Positions 35,854 to 37,321 of a stretch of 37,321 nucleotides of DNA are shown piece after piece. A program made the position numbers and the translations under genes. This DNA is from Legionellaceae bacterium (GTDB taxonomy: Bacteria > Pseudomonadota > Gammaproteobacteria > Legionellales > Legionellaceae). The DNA lies in NCBI GenBank assembly GCA_029212465.1, contig JARGNV010000002.1, positions 1 to 37,321 on the forward strand, written 5' to 3'. The first letter of the stretch is position 1, and each line of letters begins with the position of its first letter. A model generated the notes under the pieces. That model made no database searches. It was given only the letters and a program-made list of their open reading frames with translations, and was not told where the DNA came from.

Positions 35854-36005
35854 GGGGCAGCACTCCTGTCTGCATGAGCAACACATCGCTCTCCATATGT
35901 AAACCCAAGCGGCCGTTTCACATCAAAATTCAGCCTGGCCACTCGTGCCCGTTAAATCATCAAAAAACATTTATTTTATAAGCAGTTTACCAACTTTTGA
36001 TCAGC

Positions 36006-36185
36006 TCACAAAGCTTCTTTCTCTTCAAGCGTCAATGCGCGTGCTTCCTGCTCAAGCATCACGGGAATGCCATCACGAATAGGGTATGCAAGCCTATCAA
36101 AACCACAAATCAGTTCTTCTTGCTTTTGCAATAATTTCCCCTGGCATAGGGGGCATGCGAGCATGACTAATAATTTTTTATCCAT
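36006..36185 (-). CDS. Trm112-family small zinc-ribbon-like protein (YcaR-like)
   Basis: Small protein of the Trm112/YcaR family. Of 59 residues, the pattern [34 protein letters not shown] is diagnostic. Only two Cys of CPLC plus one later Cys remain, so the zinc site is incomplete, as in many bacterial members. The ATG at 36185 has an excellent AGGAGG 5 nt upstream; a GTG two codons earlier is disfavoured. It overlaps the tsaB stop by 8 bp. The cellular partner of bacterial members is not settled. Confidence 0.88.
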   Translation of the reverse strand: MDKKLLVMLACPLCQGKLLQKQEELICGFDRLAYPIRDGIPVMLEQEARALTLEEKEAL

Positions 36186-36819
36186 GCACACCTCCTGTCA
36201 CTTGATCACGCACATACACAGGCATTGCTTTTTCAGCGGAAACTGCTTCAACACCACCTAACTCAACTATTTCTATCATTGTACTTGCATCTGGAAATAC
36301 ATTATGTTGGCTCACAATTGCCTCACGCAACACTTCAGGCAACTGATTAAGATAAGGTTCAAAACCCGTGCCTGCCAAAATAATCTCGGCTCTCTTAGGT
36401 ACATGCACATCGCAAGGAGCACTCACCACTACCTTCGTATCTGCTCCAAATGACCAGTACAACTGATTCATTCGCGCATCTAACACAGCAAGCACTGGCT
36501 TTTCAAATCGACGCACATCGTAGGCAATCGCCTGCAACCCCCCTACCGGAAAAAGCGGTAAGTCATGTGCGTATGCAAGCCCCTTCGCCACACTGCATGC
36601 AATACGAATGCCAGTAAAACTTCCTGGCCCTTCTCCAAATACGATGCCATCCAACGCATCAAAACCCGCACCTGCTTCAGCTAACAACGCTTCAATCATC
36701 ACTAACAAAACACGAGCATGTTGCCGCGTGCTGACTTCTTCTGATGTCAATAACTGTCCTTGAAAACGGAGTGCCAAAGATGCTCGCGACGTTGACGTAT
36801 CAATGGCAAGCAAGTTCAT
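36178..36819 (-). CDS. tsaB: tRNA threonylcarbamoyladenosine biosynthesis protein TsaB
   Basis: Partner of TsaD and TsaE in forming t6A at position 37 of ANN-decoding tRNAs. The 213 residues show the ASKHA-fold signatures [15 protein letters not shown] at the N-terminus and [25 protein letters not shown] at about 58-82, plus [11 protein letters not shown]. The start overlaps the ferredoxin stop by 4 bp and its end overlaps the Trm112-like gene by 8 bp, giving a compact three-gene operon. Length matches the 210-230 of the family. Confidence 0.95.
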   Translation of the reverse strand: MNLLAIDTSTSRASLALRFQGQLLTSEEVSTRQHARVLLVMIEALLAEAGAGFDALDGIVFGEGPGSFTGIRIACSVAKGLAYAHDLPLFPVGGLQAIAYDVRRFEKPVLAVLDARMNQLYWSFGADTKVVVSAPCDVHVPKRAEIILAGTGFEPYLNQLPEVLREAIVSQHNVFPDASTMIEIVELGGVEAVSAEKAMPVYVRDQVTGGVHG

Positions 36820-37154
36820 TTTTCAGACCATTCTCGTTCTAAATATTGCAATTTATCGGGCTTATTTTCCCATTCTTTTGCATCCGGCGGTCCATCTTTT
36901 TGAACTGTAATATTAGGCCATGCTTCTGCAAGCGTCGCATTCAATTCTAAAAATGGGCGCTGCTCATCTGTTAGGTCATCTTCCGAAACAATGGCATCAA
37001 CCGGACACTCGGGTTCACATAGCGCGCAATCAATACACTCATCTGGATGAATCACCAAAAAATTGGGACCTTCATAAAAACAATCAACAGGACATACTTC
37101 AACACAATCAGTATATTTACATTTAATGCACTGCTCTGTTACAAGGAACGTCAT
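36816..37154 (-). CDS. fdxA: seven-iron ferredoxin (FdxA type)
   Basis: Electron carrier with one [3Fe-4S] and one [4Fe-4S] cluster. In 112 residues the cysteines C9, C17, C21, C25, C40, C43, C46 and C50 follow the spacing of Azotobacter ferredoxin I, with an additional C12. [17 protein letters not shown] forms the second cluster motif. The C-terminal region ([17 protein letters not shown]) is typical of the group. GAGAGG precedes the ATG. It heads the fdxA-tsaB-Trm112-like operon; the redox partner is unknown. Confidence 0.93.
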   Translation of the reverse strand: MTFLVTEQCIKCKYTDCVEVCPVDCFYEGPNFLVIHPDECIDCALCEPECPVDAIVSEDDLTDEQRPFLELNATLAEAWPNITVQKDGPPDAKEWENKPDKLQYLEREWSEK

Positions 37155-37275
37155 GCTTTACCTCTCGCGTTAAGGACACCAATATTATTGGGGAGAGATT
37201 AAAACATACTTAAAGGGGGTTATGCTAGAGTAGCGAGTGATTTGTTTTAAAACACACACAAAGGAACATGAAGTA

Positions 37276-37321
37276 TGGTGCCCAGGGCCGGAGTCGAACC
37301 GGCACGAGATTGCTCTCGAGG
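37276..37321 (-). tRNA. tRNA-Leu, 3' part, cut by the window edge
   Basis: On the minus strand the 3' end is visible: a variable-arm stem CGAGA/TCTCG with a 4-nt loop, the T arm GCCGG-TTCGACT-CCGGC, acceptor strand CCTGGGC, discriminator A and an encoded CCA. The long variable arm with discriminator A points to leucine rather than serine. The anticodon lies outside the window. Confidence 0.85.

Noticed and set aside
35854-36005. Hidden small gene between the GGDEF and Trm112-like genes
   Set aside because: The only open frames overlap the GGDEF N-terminus in another frame and look like shadows.

Overview
This 37.3 kb window is a chromosomal segment of a gammaproteobacterium, most likely in or near the order Legionellales (Legionella/Coxiella/Aquicella-like). 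The evidence is a housekeeping core of gammaproteobacterial type, AT-leaning base composition, several similar MFS transporters in tandem, an OmpA-type lipoprotein of the kind seen in Legionella, and three long helical orphan proteins that look like secreted effectors. The taxonomic call is inference. No rRNA, transposase, integrase, phage module or CRISPR array is visible.

Region 1 (1-9.9 kb): tyrS (-) faces a membrane-anchored M23 murein peptidase (+). Next come a coupled spmA-spmB pair (-), a secreted DUF1460 amidase-like protein (+), a 144-residue orphan with an unusual leader (+), kup and pncA (-, overlapping), an OmpA-family lipoprotein and an aromatic amino acid permease (+).

Region 2 (9.9-20.2 kb): a 589-residue protein joins a ferritin-like diiron domain to a lipoyl-acyltransferase-like (E2) domain. 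It is followed by ppiB, dam and a 386-residue orphan (+). On the minus strand rpmE precedes an operon-like string: a short malic enzyme and three MFS transporters in an A'-B-A paralogue order.

Region 3 (20.2-27.5 kb): a 230-residue Ala/Lys-rich protein with one C-terminal membrane segment has an elaborate control region: a near-consensus sigma70 promoter, a dyad in its spacer, a CpxR-like direct repeat upstream and a heptamer tandem repeat in the leader. A bamD-wrbA-xthA-xthA string (-) follows. Then comes a two-gene operon (+) of 741- and 237-residue helical proteins that appear to share modules in different order.

Region 4 (27.5-37.3 kb): tRNA-Ser(UGA); a compact ribD-ribE-ribBA-pyrG-kdsA string (-) without ribH; a BepA-like M48 metalloprotease with a repeat-rich C-terminus (+) converging on a membrane-bound GGDEF protein (-); an overlapping fdxA-tsaB-Trm112-like operon (-); and the 3' end of a tRNA-Leu at the window edge.

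The genome is tightly packed: three convergent gene pairs overlap at their 3' ends and several operon junctions overlap by 4-29 bp. The best candidates for something undescribed are the diiron-E2 fusion, the regulated 230-residue gene, and the module-sharing 741/237 pair.
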